Source: Gordius sp. MW1 (lineage: Eukaryota > Nematomorpha > Gordioida > Gordea > Gordiidae). From it: a stretch of 64,000 nt of DNA. Below are positions 25,561 to 40,499 of this stretch, piece by piece. Numbering within the stretch: position 1 is the stretch's first letter; each line of letters opens with the position of its first letter. Location: assembly GCA_964036665.1 (NCBI GenBank), contig OZ038531.1, positions 11,842,168-11,906,167 on the forward strand, read 5' to 3'. Position numbers and translations under genes: made by a program. Below the pieces are notes generated by a model, which was given only the letters and a program-made list of their open reading frames with translations, was not told the origin of the DNA and did not search any database.

Positions 25561-28509
25561 ATAAAGCAGTTTTCAAAAATTAAGCACTCACGTTGCGATA
25601 CAACAAAAACAAACTAATCGCAACAATAAAACGTTGTCTTTTGTCAAAATTATAGTTCTTGCAGCTTAAAACCTCTTTTCGGAAGTCAATCGAGGATAAT
25701 AGGATTCTCAAATTGGCTTACTTTTATATATTTTTTCATGCTCTTTCACATAGAATCGAAAAAAATAAATATTTTTACCTCAAAATTTTTCACATATTTT
25801 TCTTTGAACCGTATTCATCCGATGAAAGTTGTCGTTTTCCGACGTGGTTTCTATGATCCCAAGTAAAAATTTATCAGAATTTAAAAACTATTACTTTGAA
25901 ATCATGATCGCATAGAGCAGTTTTCAAAAATTAAGCACTCACGTTGCGATACAACAAACTAATCGCAACAATAAAACGTTGTTTTTTGTCAAAATGATAG
26001 TTCTCGCAGCTTAAAACCTCCTTGCGGAAGTCAATCGAGGATAATAGGATTCTCAAATTGGCTTACTTTTATATATTTTTTCATGCTCTTTCACATAGAA
26101 TCGAAAAAAATAAATATTTTTACCTCAAAATTTTTTACTTATTTTTCTTTGAACCGTATTCATCCGATGAAAGTTGTCGTTTTCAGACGTGGTTTCTATG
26201 ATCCCAAGTAAAAATTTATCAGAATTTAAAAACTATTACTTTGAAATCATGATCGCATAGATCAGTTTTCAAAAATTAAGCACTCACGTTGCGATACAAC
26301 AAACTAATCGCAACAATAAAACGTTGTCTTTTGTCAAAATGATAGTTCTCGCAGCTTAAAACCTCTTTTCGGAAGTCAATCGAGGATAATAGGATTCTCA
26401 AATTGGCTTACGTTTATATATTTTTTCATGCTCTTTCACATAGAATCGAAAAAAATAAATATTTTTGCCTCAAAATTTTTCACATATTTTTCTTTGAACC
26501 GTATTCATCCGATGAAAGTTGTCGTTTTCAGACGTGGTTTCTATGATCCCAAGTAAAAATTTATCAGAATCTTAAAACTATTACTTTGAAATCATGATCG
26601 CATAGAGCAGTTTTCAAAAATTAAGCACTCACGTTGCGATACAACAAACTAATCGCAACAATAAAACGTTGTCTTTTGTCAAAATGATAGTTCTCGCAGC
26701 TTAAAACCTCTTTTAGGAAGTCAATCGAGGATAATAGAATTCTCAAATTGGCTTACTTTTATATATTTTTTTATGCTCTTTCACATAGAATAGAAAAAAA
26801 TAAATATTTTTGCCTCGAAAATTTTCACATATTTTTCTTTGAACCGTATTCATCCGATGAAAGTTGTCGTTTTCAGACGTGGTTTCTATGATCCCAAGTA
26901 AAAATTTATCAGAATTTAAAAACTATTACTTTGAAATCATGATCGCATAGAGCAGTTTTCAAAAATTAAGCACTCACGTTGCGATACAACAAACTAATCG
27001 CAAAAACGTTGTCTTTTGTCAAAATGATAGTTCTCGCAGCTTAAAACCTCTTTTCGGAAGTCAATCGAGGATAATAGGATTCTCAAATTGGCTTACTTTT
27101 ATATATTTTTTCATGCTCTTTCACATAGAATTGAAAAAAATAAATATTTTTGCCTCAAAAATTTTCACATATTTTTCTTTGAACCGTATTCATCCGATGA
27201 AAGTTGTCGTTTTCAGACGTGGTTTCTATGATCCCAAGTAAAAATTTATCAGAATCTAAAAACTATTACTTTGAAATCATGATCGCATAGAGCAGTTTTC
27301 AAAAATTAAGCACTCACGTTGCGATACAACAAACTAATCGCAACAATAAAACGTTGTCTTTTGTCAAAATGATAGTTCTCGCAGCTTAAAACCTCTTTTA
27401 GGAGGTCAATCGAGGATAATAGAATTCTCAAATTGGCTTACTTTTATATATTTTTTTATGCTCTTTCACATAGAATTGAAAAAAATAAATATTTTTGCCT
27501 CAAAAATTTTCACATATTTTTCTTTGAACCGTATTCATCCGATGAAAGTTGTCGTTTTCAGACGTGGTTTCTATGATCCCAAGTAAAAATTTATCAGAAT
27601 CTAAAAACTATTACTTTGAAATCATGATCGCATAGAGCAGTTTTCAAAAATTAAGCACTCACGTTGCGATACAACAAACTAATCGCAACAATAAAACGTT
27701 GTCTTTTGTCAAAATGATAGTTCTCGCAGCTTAAAACCTCTTTTAGGAAGTCAATCGAGGATAATAGAATTCTCAAATTGGCTTACTTTTATATATTTTT
27801 TTATGCTCTTTCACATAGAATTGAAAAAAATAAATATTTTTGCCTCAAAAATTTTCACATATTTTTCTTTGAACCGTATTCATTCGATGAAAGTTGTCGT
27901 TTTCAGACGTGGTTTCTATGATCCCAAGTAAAAATTTATCAGAATCTAAAAACTATTACTTTGAAATCATGATCGCATAGAGCAGTTTTCAAAAATTAAG
28001 CACTCACGTTGCGATACAACAAACTAATCGCAACAATAAAACGTTGTCTTTTGTCAAAATGATAGTTCTCGCAGCTTAAAACCTCTTTTCGGAAGTCAAT
28101 CGAGGATAATAGGATTCTCAAATTGGCTTACTTTTATATATTTTTTCATGCTCTTTCACATGGAATTGAAAAAAATAAATATTTTTACCTCAAAAATTTT
28201 CACGTATTTTTCTTTGAACCGTATTCATCCGATGAAAGTTGTCGTTTTCAGACGTGGTTTCTATGATCCCAAGTAAAAATTTATCAGAATTTAAAAACTA
28301 TTACTTTGAAATCATGATCGCATAGAGCAGTTTTCAAAAATTAAGCACTCACGTTGCGATACAACAAACTAAGCGCAACAATAAAACGTTGTCTTTTGTC
28401 AAAATGATAGTTCTCGCAGCTTAAAACCTCTTTTCGGAAGTCAATCGGGGATAATAGGATTCTCAAATTGGCTTACTTTTATATATTTTTTTATGCTCTT
28501 TCACATAGA

Positions 28510-31400
28510 ATCGAAAAAAAATAAATATTTTTACCTCAAAAATTTTCACATATTTTTCTTTGAACCGTATTCATCTGAAAGTTGTCGTTTTCCACGTGGT
28601 TTCTATGATCCCAAGTAAAAATTTATCAGAATTTAAAAACTATTACTTTGAAATCATGATCGCATAGAGTAGTTTTCAAAATTTAAGCACTCACGTTGCG
28701 ATACAACAACCTAATCGCAACAATCGTTGTCTTTTGTCAAAAGATAGTTCTCGAAGCTTAAAACCTCTTTTCGGAAGTCAATCGAGAATAATAGGATTCT
28801 CAAATTGGCTTACTTTTATATATTTTTTTATGCTCTTTCACATAGAATCGAAAAAAATAAATATTTTTGCCTCAAAATTTCACATATTTTTCATTGAACC
28901 GTATTCATCCGATGAAAGTTGTCGTTTTCAGACGTGGTTTCTATGATCCCAAGTAAAAATTTATCAGAATCTAAAAACTATTACTTTGAATTCATGATCG
29001 CATAGAGCAGTTTTCAAAAATTAAGCACTCACGTTGCGATACAACAAACTAATCGCGACAATAAAACGTTTTCTTTTGTCAAAATGATAGTTCTCGCAGC
29101 TTAAAACCTCTTTTCGGAAGTCAATCGAGGATAATAGGATTCTCAAATTGGCTTACTTTTATTTTTTTATGCTCTTTCACATAGAATCGAAAAAAACAAA
29201 TATTTTTACCTCAAAATTTTCACATATTTTTCTTTGAACCGTATTCATCCGATGAAAGTTGTCGTATTCCACGTGGTTTCTATGATCCCAAGTAAAAATT
29301 TATCAGAATTTAAAAACTATTACTTTGAAATCATGATCGCATAGAGGAGTTTTCAAAATTTAAGCACTCACGTTGCGATACAACAAACTAATCGCAACAA
29401 TCGTTGTCTTTTGTCAAAATGATAGTTCTCGCAGCTTAAAACCTCTTTTCGGAAGTCAATCGAGGATAATAGGATTCTCAAATTGGCTTACTTTTATATA
29501 TTTTTTTATGCTCTTTCACATAGAATTGAAAATAATAAATAATTTTACCTCAAAATTTTTCACATATTTTTCTTTGAACCGTATTCATCCGATGAAAGTT
29601 GTCGTTTTCCACGTGGTTTCTATGATCCCAAGTAAAAATTTATCAGAATCTAAAAACTATTACTTTGAAATCATGATCGCATAGAGCTGTTTTCAAAAAT
29701 TAAGCACTCACGTTGCGATACAACAAACTAATCGCAACAATAAAACGTTGCCTTTTGTCAAAATGATAGTTCTCGCAGCTTAAAACCTCTTTTCGGAAGT
29801 CAATCGAGGATAATAGGATTCTCAAATTGGCTTACTTTTATATATTTTTTTATGCTCTTTCACATAGAATCGAAAAAAATAAATATTTTTACCTCAAAAT
29901 TTTTCACATATTTTTCTTTGAACCGTATTGATCCGATAAGTTGTCGTTTACAGACGTGGTTTCTATGATCCCAAGTAAAAATTTATCAGAATCTAAAAAC
30001 TATTACTTTGAAATCATGATCGCATAGAGCTGTTTTCAAAAATTAAGCACTCACGTTGCGATACAACAAACTAATCGCAACAATAAAACGTTGTCTTTTG
30101 TCAAAATGATAGTTCTCGCAGCTTAAAACCTCTTTTCGGAAGTCAATCGGGGATAATAGGATTCTCAAATTGGCTTACTTTTATATATTTTTTTATGCTC
30201 TTTCACATAGAATCGAAAAAAATAAATATTTTTACCTCAAAATTTTTCACATATTTTTCTTTGAACCGTATTCATCCGATGAAAGTTGTCGTTTTCAGAC
30301 GTGGTTTCTATGATCCGAAGTAAAAATTTATCAGAATTTACAAACTATTACTTTGAAATCATGATCGCATAGAGCAGTTTTTAAAAATTAAGCACTCACG
30401 TTGCGATACAACAAACTAATCGCAACAATAAAACGTTGTCTTTTGTCAAAATGATAGTTCTCGCAGCTTAAAACCTCTTTTCGGAAGTCAATCGGGGATA
30501 ATAGGATTCTCAAATTGGTTACTTTTATATATTTTTTTATGCTCTTTCACATCTAATCGAAAAAAATAAATATTTTTACCTCAAAATTTTTCACATATTT
30601 TTCTTTGAACCGTATTCATCCGATGAAAGTTGTCGTTTTCAGACGTGGTTTCTATGATCCCAAGTAAAAATTTATCAGAATCTAAAAACTATTACTTTGA
30701 AATCATGATCGCATAGAGCAGTTTTCAAAAATTAAGCACTCACGTTGCGATACAACAAACTAATCGCAACAATCGTTGTCTTTTGTCAAAATGATAGTTC
30801 TCGCAGCTTAAAACCTCTTTTCGGAAGTCAATCGAGGATAATAGGATTCTCAAATTGGCTTACTTTTATATATTTTTTTATGCTCTTTCACATAGAATCG
30901 AAAAGAATAAATAATTTTACCTCAAAATTTTTCACATATTTTTCTTTGAACCGTATTCATCCGATGAAAGTTGTCGTTTTCCACGTGGTTTCTATGATCC
31001 CAAGTAAAAATTTATCAGAATCTAAAAACTATTACTTTGAAATCATGATCGCATAGAGCTGTTTTCAAAAATTAAGCACTCACGTTGCGATACAACAAAC
31101 TAATCGCAACAATAAAACGTTGCCTTTTGTCAAAATGATAGTTCTCGCAGCTTAAAACCTCTTTTCGGAAGTCAATCGAGGATAATAGGATTCTCAAATT
31201 GGCTTACTTTTATATATTTTTTTATGCTCTTTCACATAGAATCGAAAAAAATAAATATTTTTACCTCAAAATTTTTCACATATTTTTCTTTGAACCGTAT
31301 TCATCCGATAAGTTGTCGTTTACAGACGTGGTTTCTATGATCCCAAGTAAAAATTTATCAGAATCTAAAAACTATTACTTTGAAATCATGATCGCATAGA
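28510..31400 (+). repeat. Segment duplicated about 12 kb downstream (source or copy 1)
   Basis: Rare B variants here recur downstream with constant offsets. 'tcatctgaaagttg' at 28571 matches 40536, and open stretches at 28734 and 29373 match 40699 and 41338, all at 11965 bp. Further along, 'atcggggataa' followed by 'caaattggttac' at 30491 matches 42786, and stretches at 30745 and 31199 match 43040 and 43494, at 12295 bp. The step of 330 bp is close to one monomer, so one copy gained or lost about one repeat between those points. Confidence 0.75.
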
Positions 31401-34400
31401 GCTGTTTTCAAAAATTAAGCACTAACGTTGCGATACAACAAACTAATCGCAACAATAAAACGTTGCCTTTTGTCAAAATGATAGTTCTCGCAGCTTAAAA
31501 CCTCTTTTCGGAAGTCAATCCAGGATAATAGGATTCTCAAATTGGCTTACTTTTATATATTTTTTTATGCTCTTTCACATAGAATCGAAAAAAATAAATA
31601 TTTTTACCTCAAAATTTTTCACATATTTTTCTTTGAACCGTATTCATCCGATGAAAGTTGTCGTTTTTAGACGTGGTTTCTATGATCCCAAGTAAAAATT
31701 TATCAGAATCTAAAAACTATTACTTTGAAATCATGATCGCATAGAGCTGTTTTCAAAAATTAAGCACTCACGTTGCGATACAACAAACTAATCGCAACAA
31801 TAAAACGTTGTCTTTTGTCAAAATGATAGTTCTCGCAGCTTAAAACCTCTTTTCGGAAGTCAATCGGGGATAATAGGATTCTCAAATTGGCTTACTTTTA
31901 TATATTTTTTTATGCTCTTTCACATAGAATCAAAAAAAATAAATATTTTTACCTCAAAATTTTTCACATATTTTTCTTTGAACCGTATTCATCCGATGAA
32001 AGTTGTCGTTTTCAGACGTGGTTTCTATGATCCCAAGTAAAAATTTATCAGAATCTAAAAACTATTACTTTGAAATCATGATCGCATAGAGCAGTTTTCA
32101 AAAATTAAGCACTCACGTTGCGATACAACAAACTAATCGCGACAATAAAACGTTGTCTTTTGTCAAAATGATAGTTCTCGCAGCTTAAAACCTCTTTTCG
32201 GAAGTCAATCGAGGATAATAGGATTCTCAAATTGGCTTACTTTTATATATTTTTTTATGCTCTTTCACATAGAATCGAAAAGAATAAATATTTTTACCCC
32301 AAAATTTTTCACATATTTTTCTTTGAACCGTATTCATCTGAAAGTTGTCGTTTTCCACGTGGTTTCTATGATCCCAAGTAAAATTTATCAGAATTTAAAA
32401 ACTATTACTTTGAAATCATGATCGCATAGAGGAGTTTTCAAAATTTAAGCACTCACGTTGCGATACAACAACCTAATCGCAACAATCGTTGTCTTTTGTC
32501 AAAAGATAGTTCTCGAAGCTTAAAACCTCTTTTCGGAAGTCAATCGAGGATAATAGGATTCTCAAATTGGCTTACTTTTATATATTTTTTTATGCTCTTT
32601 CACATAGAATCGAAAAAAATAAATATTTTTGCCTCAAAATTTCACATATTTTTCATTGAACCGTATTCATCCGATGAAAGTTGTCGTTTTCAGACGTGGT
32701 TTCTATGATCCCAAGTAAAAATTTATCAGAATCTAAAAACTATTACTTTGAAATCATGATCGCATAGAGCAGTTTTCAAAAATTAAGCACTCACGTTGCG
32801 ATACAACAAACTAATCGCGACAATAAAACGTTTTCTTTTGTCAAAATGATAGTTCTCGCAGCTTAAAACCTCTTTTCGGAAGTCAATCGAGGATAATAGG
32901 ATTCTCAAATTGGCTTAATTTTATTTTTTTATGCTCTTTCACATAGAATCGAAAAAAACAAATATTTTTACCTCAAAATTTTCACATATTTTTCTTTGAA
33001 CCGTATTCATCCGATAAGTTGTCGTTTACAGACGTGGTTTCTATGATCCCAAGTAAAAATTTATCAGAATCTAAAAACTATTACTTTGAAATCATGATCG
33101 CATAGAGCTGTTTTCAAAAATTAAGCACTCACGTTGCGATACAACAAACTAATCGCAACAATAAAACGTTGCCTTTTGTCAAAATGATAGTTCTCGCAGC
33201 TTAAAACCTCTTTTCGGAAGTCAATCCAGGATAATAGGATTCTCAAATTGGCTTACTTTTATATATTTTTTTATGCTCTTTCACATAGAATCGAAAAAAA
33301 TAAATATTTTTACCTCAAAATTTTTCACATATTTTTCTTTGAACCGTATTCATCCGATAAGTTGTCGTTTACAGACGTGGTTTCTATGATCCCAAGTAAA
33401 TATTTATCAGAATCTAAAAACTATTACTTTGAAATCATGATCGCATAGAGCTGTTTTCAAAAATTAAGCACTCACGTTGCGATACAACAAACTAATCGCA
33501 ACAATAAAACGTTGCCTTTTGTCAAAATGATAGTTCTCGCAGCTTAAAACCTCTTTTCGGAAGTCAATCCAGGATAATAGGATTCTCAAATTGGCTTACT
33601 TTTATATATTTTTTTATGCTCTTTCACATAGAATCGAAAAAAATAAATATTTTTACCTCAAAATTTTTCACATATTTTTCTTTGAACCGTATTCATCCGA
33701 TGAAAGTTGTCGTTTTTAGACGTGGTTTCTATGATCCCAAGTAAAAATTTATCAGAATCTAAAAACTATTACTTTGAAATCATGATCGCATAGAGCTGTT
33801 TTCAAAAATTAAGCACTCACGTTGCGATACAACAAACTAATCGCAACAATAAAACGTTGTCTTTTGTCAAAATGATAGTTCTCGCAGCTTAAAACCTCTT
33901 TTCGGAAGTCAATCGGGGATAATAGGATTCTCAAATTGGCTTACTTTTATATATTTTTTTATGCTCTTTCACATAGAATCAAAAAAAATAAATATTTTTA
34001 CCTCAAAATTTTTCACATATTTTTCTTTGAACCGTATTCATCCGATGAAAGTTGTCGTTTTCAGACGTGGTTTCTATGATCCCAAGTAAAAATTTATCAG
34101 AATCTAAAAACTATTACTTTGAAATCATGATCGCATAGAGCAGTTTTCAAAAATTAAGCACTCACGTTGCGATACAACAAACTAATCGCGACAATAAAAC
34201 GTTGTCTTTTGTCAAAATGATAGTTCTCGCAGCTTAAAACCTCTTTTCGGAAGTCAATCGAGGATAATAGGATTCTCAAATTGGCTTACTTTTATATATT
34301 TTTTTATGCTCTTTCACATAGAATCGAAAAGAATAAATATTTTTACCCCAAAATTTTTCACATATTTTTCTTTGAACCGTATTCATCTGAAAGTTGTCGT

Positions 34401-35060
34401 TTTCCACGTGGTTTCTATGATCCCAAGTAAAATTTATCAGAATTTAAAAACTATTACTTTGAAATCATGATCGCATAGAGGAGTTTTCAAAATTTAAGCC
34501 CTCACGTTGCGATACAACAACCTAATCGCAACAATCGTTGTCTTTTGTCAAAAGATAGTTCTCGAAGCTTAAAACCTCTTTTCGGAAGTCAATCGAGGAT
34601 AATAGGATTCTCAAATTGGCTTACTTTTATATATTTTTTTATGCTCTTTCACATAGAATCGAAAAAAATAAATATTTTTGCCTCCAAATTTCACATATTT
34701 TTCATTGAACCGTATTCATCCGATGAAAGATGTCGTTTTCAGACGTGGTTTCTATGATCCCAAGTAAAAATTTATCAGAATCTAAAAACTATTACTTTGA
34801 AATCATGATCGCATAGAGCAGTTTTCAAAAATTAAGCACTCACGTTGCGATACAACAAACTAATCGCGACAATTAAACGTTTTCTTTTGTCAAAATGATA
34901 GTTCTCGCAGCTTAAAACCTCTTTTCGGAAGTCAATCGAGGATAATAGGATTCTCAAATTGGCTTACTTTTATTTTTTTATGCTCTTTCACATAGAATCG
35001 AAAAAAAAAAATATTTTTACCTCAAAATTTTCACATATTTTTCTTTGAACCGTATTCATC
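31199..35060 (+). repeat. Hexamer higher-order repeat, two copies (2049 bp)
   Basis: Two adjacent six-monomer units are offset by 2049 bp: 31199 matches 33248 and 32496 matches 34545. Shared rare variants include 'gataagttgtcgtttacag', 'aatcaaaaaaaataaat', 'acaacaacctaatc' and 'gtcaaaagatagttctcg'. The second copy diverges near 35.06 kb, shortly before the A-type block begins. Confidence 0.85.
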
Positions 35061-35249
35061 CGATGAAAGTTGTCGTTTTCCACGTGGTTTCTATGATCCC
35101 AAGTAAAAATTTATCAGAATTTAAAAACTATTACTTTGAAATCATGATCGCATAGAGGAGTTTTCAAAATTTAAGCACTCACGTTGCGATACAACAAACT
35201 AATCGCAACAATCGTTGTCTTTTGTCAAAATGATAGTTCTCGCAGCTTA

Positions 35250-38200
35250 AAACCTCCTTGCGGAAGTCAATCGAGGATAATAGGATTCTCAAATTGGCTT
35301 ACTTTTATATATTTTTTTATGCTCTTTCACATAGAATCGAAAAAAATAAATATTTTTACCTCAAAATTTTTTACTTATTTTTCTTTGAACCGTATTCATC
35401 CGATGAAAGTTGTCGTTTTCCACGTGGTTTCTATGATCCCAAGTAAAAATTTATCAGAATTTAAAAACTATTACTTTGAAATCATGATCGCATAGATCAG
35501 TTTTCAAAAATTAAGCACTCACGTTGCGATACAACAAACTAATCGCAACAATAAAACGTTGTCTTTTGTCAAAATGATAGTTCTCGCAGCTTAAAACCTC
35601 TTTTCGGAAGTCAATCGACGATAATAGGATTCTCAAATTGGCTTACTTTTATATATTTTTTCATGCTCTTTCACATAGAATCGAAAAAAATAAATATTTT
35701 TGCCTCAAAATTTTTCACATATTTTTCTTTGAACCGTATTCATCCGATGAAAGTTGTCGTTTTCAGACGTGGTTTCTATGATCCCAAGTAAATTTATCAG
35801 AATCTTAAAACTATTACTTTGAAATCATGATCGCATAGAGCAGTTTTCAAAAATTAAGCACTCACGTTGCGATACAACAAACTAATCGCAACAATAAAAC
35901 GTTGTCTTTTGTCAAAATGATAGTTCTCGCAGCTTAAAACCTCTTTTAGGAAGTCAATCGAGGATAATAGAATTCTCAAATTGGCTTACTTTTATATATT
36001 TATTTATGCTCTTTCACATAGAATTGAAAAAAATAAATATTTTTGCCTCAAAAATTTTCACATATTTTTCTTTGAACCGTATTCATCCGATGAAAGTTGT
36101 CGTTTTCAGACGTGGTTTCTATGATCCCAAGTAAAAATTTATCAGAATTTAAAAACTATTACTTTGAAATCATGATCGCATAGAGCAGTTTTCAAAAATT
36201 AAGCACTCACGTTGCGATACAACAAACTAATCGCAACAATAAAACGTTGTCTTTTGTCAAAATGATAGTTCTCGCAGCTTAAAACCTCTTTTCGGAAGTC
36301 AATCGAGGATAATAGGATTTTCAAATTGGCTTACTTTTATATATTTTTTCATGCTCTTTCACATAGAATTGAAAAAAATAAATATTTTTGCCTCAAAAAT
36401 TTTCACATATTTTTCTTTGAACCGTATTCATCCGATGAAAGTTGTCGTTTTCAGACGTGGTTTCTATGATCTGAAGTAAAAATTGATCAGAATCTGAAAA
36501 CTATTACTTTGAAATCATGATCGCATAGAGCCATTTTCAAAAATTAAGCACTTACGTTCCGATACAACAAACTAATCGCAACAATAAAACGTTGTCTTTT
36601 GTCAAAATGATAGTTCTCGCAGCTTAAAACCTCTTTTCGGAAGTCAATCGAGGATAATAGGATTCTCAAATTGGCTTACTTCTATATATTTTTACGCTCT
36701 TTCACATAGAATCGAATAAAATAAATATTTTTACCTCAAAATTTTTCACATATTTTTCTTTGAACCGTATTCATCCGATGAAAGTTGTCGTTTTCAGACG
36801 TGGTTTCTATGATCCCAAGTAAAAATTTATCAGAATCTGATAACTATTACTTTGAAATCATGATCGCATAGAGCCATTTTCAAAAATTAAGCACTAACGT
36901 TGCGATACAACAAACTAATCGCAACAATAAAACGGTGTCTTTTGTCAAAATGATAGTTCTCGCAGCTTAAAACCTCTTTTCGGAAGTCAATTGAGGATAA
37001 TAGGATTCTCAAATTGGCTTACTTCTATATATTTTTTTACGCTCTTTCACATAGAATCAAAAAAAAAAAATTTTACCTCAAAATTTTTCACATATTTTTC
37101 TTTGAACCGTAATCATCCGATGAAAATTGTCGTTTTCAGACGTGGTTTCTATGATCCCAAGTAAAAATTTATCAGAATCTAAAAACTATTACTTTGAAAT
37201 CATAATAGCATAGAGCAGTTTTCAAAAATTAAGCACTCACGTTGCGATACAACAAACTAATCGCAACAATAAAACGTTGTCTTTTGTCAAAATGATAGTT
37301 CTCGCAGCTTAAAACCTCTTTTCAGAAGTCAATCGAGGATAATAGGATTCTCAAATTGGCTTACTTTTTATATATTTTTTCATGCTCTTTCACATAGAAT
37401 CGAAAAAAATAAATATTTTTACCTCACAATTTTTCACTTATTTTTCTTTCAACCGTATGCATCCGATGAAAGTTGTCGTTTTCAGACGTGGTTTCGATGA
37501 TAAAAAAGAAAAAATTTATCAGAATCAGAAAACTATTACTTTAAAATCATGATCGCATAGTGCATTTTTGAAAAATTAAGCACTCACGTTGCGATACAAC
37601 AAACTAATCGCAACAATAAAACGTTGTCTTTTGTCAAAATGATAGTTCTCGCAGCTTAAAACCTCTTTGCGGAAGTCAATCGAGGATAATAGGATTCTCA
37701 AATTGGCTTACTTTTATATATTTTTTTACGCTCTTTCACATAGAATCGAGAAAAATAAATATTTTTACCTAAAATTTTTCACATATTTTTCTTTGAACCG
37801 TAATCATCCGATGAAAATTGTCGTTTTCAGACGTGGTTTCTATGATCCCAAGTAAAAATTTATCAGAATCTAAAAACTATTACTTTGAAATCATAATAGC
37901 ATAGAGCAGTTTTCAAAAATTAAGCACTCACGTTGCGATACAACAAACTAATCGCAACAATAAAACGTTGTCTTTTGTCAAAATGATAGTTCTCGCAGCT
38001 TAAAACCTCTTTTCAGAAGTCAATCGAGGATAATAGGATTCTCAAATTGGCTTACTTTTTATATATTTTTTCATGCTCTTTCACATAGAATCGAAAAAAA
38101 TAAATATTTTTACCTCACAATTTTTCACTTATTTTTCTTTCAACCGTATGCATCCGATGAAAGTTGTCGTTTTCAGACGTGGTTTCGATGATAAAAAAGA

Positions 38201-38560
38201 AAAAATTTATCAGAATCAGAAAACTATTACTTTAAAATCATGATCGCATAGTGCATTTTTAAAAATTAAGCACTCACGTTGCGATACAACAAACTAATCG
38301 CAACAATAAAACGTTGTCTTTTGTCAAAATGATAGTTCTCGCAGCTTAAAACCTCTTTGCGGAAGTGAATCGAGAATAATAGGATTCTCAAATTGGCTTA
38401 CTTTTATATATTTTTTCATGCTCTAGAATAGAATCGAAAAAAAGGAATATTTTTGCCTCAAAATTTTTCACATATTTTTCTTTGAACCGTATTCATCCGA
38501 TGAAAGTTGTCGTTTTAAGACGTGGTTTCTATGATCCCAAGTAAAAATTTATCAGAATTT
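35250..38560 (+). repeat. A-type satellite segment inside the B domain
   Basis: Monomers here have A-type signatures, while B-type monomers flank both sides. The first part (about 35.25-36.46 kb) resembles about 26.0-27.2 kb, with 'cctccttgcgg', 'ttttttacttattt', 'atagatcag' and 'gaatcttaaaactatt'. The second (about 36.46-38.45 kb) resembles about 1.2-3.9 kb, with 'gatctgaagtaaaaatt', 'gaatctgataactatt', 'caaccgtatgcat' and 'gctctagaatagaatcg'. The segment is therefore a patchwork of two different A-domain sources. The borders are approximate. Confidence 0.75.
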
Positions 38561-40499
38561 AAAAACTATTACTTTGAAATCATGATCGCATAGAGGAGTT
38601 TTCAAAATTTAAGCACTCACGTTGCGATACAACAAACTAATCGCAACAATCGCTGTCTTTTGTCAAAATGATAGTTTTCGAAGCTTAAAACCTCTTTTCG
38701 GAAGTCAATCGAGAATAATAGGATTCTCAAATTGGCTTACTTTTATATATTTTTTTATGCTCTTTCACATAGAATCGAAAAAAATAAATATTTTTGCCTC
38801 AAAATTTCACATATTTTTCTTTGAACCGTATTCATCCGATGAAAGTTGTCGTTTTCAGACGTGGTTTCTATGATCCCAAGTAAAAATTTATCAGAATCTA
38901 AAAACTATTACATTGAAATCATGATCGCATAGAGCAGTTTTCAAAAATTAAGCACTCACGCTGCGATACAACAAACTAATCGCGACAATAAAACGTTTTC
39001 TTTTGTCAAAATGATAGTTCTCGCAGCTTAAAACCTCTTTTCGGAAGTCAATCGAGGATAATAGGATTCTCAAATTGGCTTACTTTTATTTTTTTATGCT
39101 CTTTCACATAGAATCGAAAAAAATAAATATTTTTACCTCAAAATTTTCACATATTTTTCTTTGAACCGTATTCATCCGATGAAAGTTGTCGTTTTCCACG
39201 TGGTTTCTATGATCCCAAGTAAAAATTTAAAAACTATTACTTTGAAATCATGATCGCATAGAGGAGTTTTCAAAATTTAAGCACTCACGTTGCGATACAA
39301 CAAACTAATCGCAACAATCGTTGTCTTTTGTCAAAATGATAGTTCTCGCAGCTTAAAACCTCTTTTCGGAAGTCAATGGAGGATAAAAGGATTCTCAAAT
39401 TGGCTTACTTTTATATATTTTTTATGCTCTTTCACATAGAATCGAAAAGAATAAATATTTTTACCTCAAAATTTTTCACATATTTTTCTTTGAACCGTAT
39501 TCATCCGATGAAAGTTGTCGTTTTCAGACGTGGTTTCTATGATCCCAAGTAAAAATTTATCAGAATCTAAAAACTATTACTTTGAAATCATGATCGCATA
39601 GAGCTGTTTTCAAAAATTAAGCACTCACGTTGCGATACAACAAACTAATCGCAACAATAAAACGTTGCCTTTTGTCAAAATGATAGTTCTCGCAGCTTAA
39701 AACCTCTTTTCGGAAGTCAATCCAGGATAATAGGATTCTCAAATTGGCTTACTTTTATATATTTTTTTATGCTCTTTCACATAGAATCGAAAAAAATAAA
39801 TATTTTTACCTCAAAATTTTTCACATATTTTTCTTTGAACCGTATTCATCCGATGAAAGTTGTCGTTTTTAGACGTGGTTTCTATGATCCCAAGTAAAAA
39901 TTTATCAGAATCTAAAAACTATTACTTTGAAATCATGATCGCATAGAGCTGTTTTCAAAAATTAAGCACTCACGTTGCGATACAACAAACTAATCGCAAC
40001 AATAAAACGTTGTCTTTTGTCAAAATGATAGTTCTCGCAGCTTAAAACCTCTTTTCGGAAGTCAATCGGGGATAATAGGATTCTCAAATTGGCTTACTTT
40101 TATATATTTTTTTATGCTCTTTCACATAGAATCAAAAAAAATAAATATTTTTACCTCAAAATTTTTCACATATTTTTCTTTGAACCGTATTCATCCGATG
40201 AAAGTTGTCGTTTTCAGACGTGGTTTCTATGATCCCAAGTAAAAATTTATCAGAATCTAAAAACTATTACTTTGAAATCATGATCGCATAGAGCAGTTTT
40301 CAAAAATTAAGCACTCACGTTGCGATACAACAAACTAATCGCGACAATAAAACGTTGTCTTTTGTCAAAATGATAGTTCTCGCAGCTTAAAACCTCTTTT
40401 CGGAAGTCAATCGAGGATAATAGGATTCTCAAATTGGCTTACTTTTATATATTTTTTTATGCTCTTTCACATAGAATCGAAAAGAATAAATATTTTTAC

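Noticed and set aside
28420..28460. CENP-B box-like stretch 'ttcggaagtcaatcgggg' in some monomers.
   Set aside because: It has TTCG and CGGG, but they are 9 bases apart instead of 7 and the central A is missing. Most monomers have CGAGG instead of CGGGG.
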